Made by a program: the position numbers and the translations under genes. 41,667 bases of DNA. Source: OLB7 sp966250335 (lineage in GTDB: Bacteria > Bacteroidota > Ignavibacteria > OLB7). Shown one piece after another: positions 39,735 through 41,667 of this stretch (positions are counted from its first letter, which is position 1; each line of letters starts with the position of its first letter). The notes beneath the pieces are model-generated. The model was given only the letters and a program-made list of their open reading frames with translations. It was not told where the DNA came from and did not search any database. The stretch is from contig CBINGZ010000048.1 of the NCBI GenBank assembly GCA_966250335.1, positions 1 to 41,667 on the forward strand. Reading direction: 5' to 3'.

Positions 39735-41667
39735 ATGAAACGATTGAGACTGCAGCTTCTCCTTGCTCTCATCCTGATGTCGATGGGGGTTGCCGTAATG
39801 GATGCCCAGACGTACAAGGCAACCTACGCGACCAAGCTCTATCTCTCGGGAGGAGGTTCTCCTGTCAAGCCTCTCACGCTTGAGGCTCCGACACTTTCCA
39901 GCCCGTACACGCTCATCTTCCCGGCGAACGACGGCGACGCCAACCAGTTCCTGCAGACCGACGGCGCGGGGAATCTGGTCTGGGCCTCGCTCAACACGGC
40001 GCTCCTTCCCCTGTCGGCATCGTTGTCGGATGCCGGCATCCTTCTCGATATCACAAACACCGGCACCGGTGACGTCGCGCAGTTCGAGATCAGCAACGCC
40101 TCGAGCACCGGGAACGCGCTGACCGCGATCACCAACGGCACGGGTCTCGCGTTTCTGGCGAACGGCAACGTTCAGGTCAGCAACGGCAACCTGACCCTGG
40201 CGAACACCGGCACGGCCGGAGAGCTGCGTCTGCATGAGGCGGGTGGGGCGGACTACACCGCCTTTGTTGCACAGGATCAGTCGGGGAACAATATCACTTA
40301 CACGCTCCCGGCGACTAACGGCACGGCCGGACAGGCCCTGGTGGTCGCATCCTCGCCGACACCGACCGCCGCCTCGGCCACCCTCGAGTGGTCCTCGGCC
40401 GGACTCAGCAGCGTGACGCACAACGCCACGCTGAGCGGCAGCGGCACCTCCGGCAGCCCGCTCGCCGTCAACCTGGGGAACGCGAACACCTGGACGGCGA
40501 ACCAGACGTTCGCCGGAACGTTCGTGATCGCGTCGAACTCGCGGATCGCGCTGACCAACAGCGACAACAACGGGCGTGATATCCGCTGGCAGGAGCCGAG
40601 CGGGACCGGCACCCAGTATGTCGGTCTCCGCGCCCCATCGGTGGGCAACAGCGGCAACTACGTCCTGCCGGCCGTGGTCGGATCGGTGGGTCAGGTGCTG
40701 ACGCTCCAGACCTCGAACGGGATCGACTCGGCGACAATGACCTGGACGACCCCGGTCACGGGGATCACCCTCCCCTACTCGCAGAGCGCCGACGACGCCT
40801 CATCGCTCTTTTCCCTCACCAACACGAACAATGCGGGCGGAGGGGGAGCGAGCTTCACGCTTAGTGATCCCGATAACACCGGTGTCGCCCTGCAGGCGAC
40901 GAGCGCCGGCTACGGAGCTGCTCTCGACGTGAGCAATACCGGCTTCGGACCTGCCCTTGTCGCGAGAAATACCGGCGAGGGGAGCGCCGCCACGCTCAGC
41001 CTCGACAACCCGTCGAGCTATGCCGTCGGTCTCGGTCTGTCGACCAACACAGGCGGCGCCGCCGTGGCGGTGACCACGACCGGCGCCGGCAACGCCGGTT
41101 CGTTCGTCATCAACAACGCGACGAACGGTCTTGCAGGCATTGATGTCTCGACCAACGGTGAAGGGGCCGCCCTTCTTGCGGTGTCGACCGGCGTCGGCCC
41201 GGCAGCCGATCTTCGGATCGACAACGCCGCCAACATCTCGACCGCGGTCCAGGTGATCAACGCCGGCACCGGCAGCGCGGGAACGTTCGAGATCACCAAC
41301 TCCGGCAGCACGGCGACGGCGCTGACGGCTTCGACCGACGGCACGGGCCTCGCGCTGCAGGCGATCGGCAGAGCCGAGGTCTACAACGGCGATCTGACCC
41401 TGTCGAACAGTGGAACGGCCGGTCAGTTGCGGCTGCACGAGGCATCCGGGACGGGGACGGACTACACCGCCTTTGTTGCACAGGATCAGTCGGGGAACAA
41501 TATCACCTACACGCTCCCGGCGACCAACGGCTCGGCCGGACAGGTTCTCTCGCTCGCTTCCTCGCCGGCTCCCACCTCCACGTCGGCGACCCTCCAGTGG
41601 GCCACGGCAGGTGGACTCAGCAGCGTGACGCACAACGCCACGCTGAGCGGCAGCGGCACCTCCGGCA
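39735..41667 (+). CDS. Large exported repeat protein (partial, runs off right edge)
   Basis: The frame is open from the ATG at 39735 to the window edge (at least 644 residues). A signal peptide, MKRLRLQLLLALILMSMGVA, is cleaved near VMDAQ. The visible part alternates between a module with the pattern G(E/Q)LRLHEA, DYTAFVAQDQSGNNITY and TLPATNG, present twice about 1.2 kb apart, and 20-30-residue repeats of the type T.G.GSAGTFEI. Both also occur in the protein at 33601, so the two are related surface proteins. The repeats look like beta-helix or fibre shafts. No adhesion target or sorting domain can be seen within the window. No clear ribosome-binding site precedes the start. Confidence 0.85.
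   Translation, partial: MKRLRLQLLLALILMSMGVAVMDAQTYKATYATKLYLSGGGSPVKPLTLEAPTLSSPYTLIFPANDGDANQFLQTDGAGNLVWASLNTALLPLSASLSDAGILLDITNTGTGDVAQFEISNASSTGNALTAITNGTGLAFLANGNVQVSNGNLTLANTGTAGELRLHEAGGADYTAFVAQDQSGNNITYTLPATNGTAGQALVVASSPTPTAASATLEWSSAGLSSVTHNATLSGSGTSGSPLAVNLGNANTWTANQTFAGTFVIASNSRIALTNSDNNGRDIRWQEPSGTGTQYVGLRAPSVGNSGNYVLPAVVGSVGQVLTLQTSNGIDSATMTWTTPVTGITLPYSQSADDASSLFSLTNTNNAGGGGASFTLSDPDNTGVALQATSAGYGAALDVSNTGFGPALVARNTGEGSAATLSLDNPSSYAVGLGLSTNTGGAAVAVTTTGAGNAGSFVINNATNGLAGIDVSTNGEGAALLAVSTGVGPAADLRIDNAANISTAVQVINAGTGSAGTFEITNSGSTATALTASTDGTGLALQAIGRAEVYNGDLTLSNSGTAGQLRLHEASGTGTDYTAFVAQDQSGNNITYTLPATNGSAGQVLSLASSPAPTSTSATLQWATAGGLSSVTHNATLSGSGTSG
40251..40455 (+). repeat. Internal module repeat, copy 1
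   Basis: This segment recurs at 41460-41667 with long identical blocks, for example the stretch encoding YTAFVAQDQSGNNITYTLPA and the one encoding LSSVTHNATLSGSGTSG. A 3-base difference separates the copies. Confidence 0.85.
41460..41667 (+). repeat. Internal module repeat, copy 2
   Basis: Partner of 40251-40455, offset 1209-1212 bp. It reaches the window edge, so the gene probably continues with further copies. Confidence 0.85.

Overview
The window is a GC-rich bacterial chromosome segment with no tRNA, rRNA, CRISPR or transposase. It most likely comes from the Bacteroidota/Chlorobiota group, with a Kapabacteria- or Ignavibacteria-like lineage as the best guess. The evidence is a type IX secretion C-terminal sorting domain on the protein at 36996-39302, surface proteins with the 'GIGT..P..sAiLDLt....GfLlPRts' N-terminal motif, and promoter -10/-7 elements of the form TAnnTTG, close to the Bacteroidota TAnnTTTG consensus. 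The taxonomic call is an inference.

Layout. (1) 1-3830, minus strand: a type I restriction-modification operon, hsdM then hsdS then a PDDEXK-like nuclease gene running off the left edge, joined by 4-base ATGA overlaps. (2) 3912-14243, minus strand: a YkgJ-type cysteine-cluster protein, a giant CheB-CheR-7xPAS-histidine kinase, a DUF1835 protein, a HAD phosphatase fused to a HerA-like ATPase, a DedA/VTT membrane protein and a DUF4402 exported protein. (3) 14497-15602, plus strand: a MarR regulator behind a perfect palindrome, then a membrane-anchored SRPBCC protein. (4) 15700-30490: the main find, described below. (5) 30559-33099, minus strand: a glycerophosphodiester phosphodiesterase and a zinc alcohol dehydrogenase. 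(6) 33601 to the right edge, plus strand: three large repetitive exported proteins.

The 15.7-30.5 kb island holds three paralogous ~1100-residue regulators on the minus strand. Each has an N-terminal AAA/STAND ATPase and a C-terminal SARP-type module (OmpR-like winged helix plus bacterial transcriptional activation domain). Upstream of each regulator, pointing the other way, is a promoter with heptamer direct repeats spaced exactly 22 bp, the last repeat 8-9 bp before a TATCTTGA/TATATTGA -10 element. This is the operator geometry known for Streptomyces SARPs. A fourth copy lies inside the island. Regulators 1 and 2 share a C-terminal DNA segment identical at 687 of 688 positions, and the promoters beside them (plus the fourth copy) share the heptamer GATAATC. 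Regulator 3 has a diverged DNA-binding domain, and its promoter uses a diverged heptamer of the TTGnATC type.

The predicted targets are small and unusual: two paralogous exported beta-rich proteins (19358-19783 and 24720-25196), two small zinc-ribbon proteins sharing a C-x2-C-x10-CACCG signature (24386-24595 and 30055-30339), possibly a lipoprotein with an NlpC/P60-like fold that has lost its catalytic cysteine (25366-26451), and a ~840-nt interval with no convincing ORF. That interval starts at the fourth operator, contains a tandem hairpin array and ends at a perfect intrinsic terminator. I read the island as a duplicated 'STAND-SARP regulator plus small exported/zinc-ribbon protein plus structured RNA' system that I cannot match to a described one. 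Its biological role is unknown.
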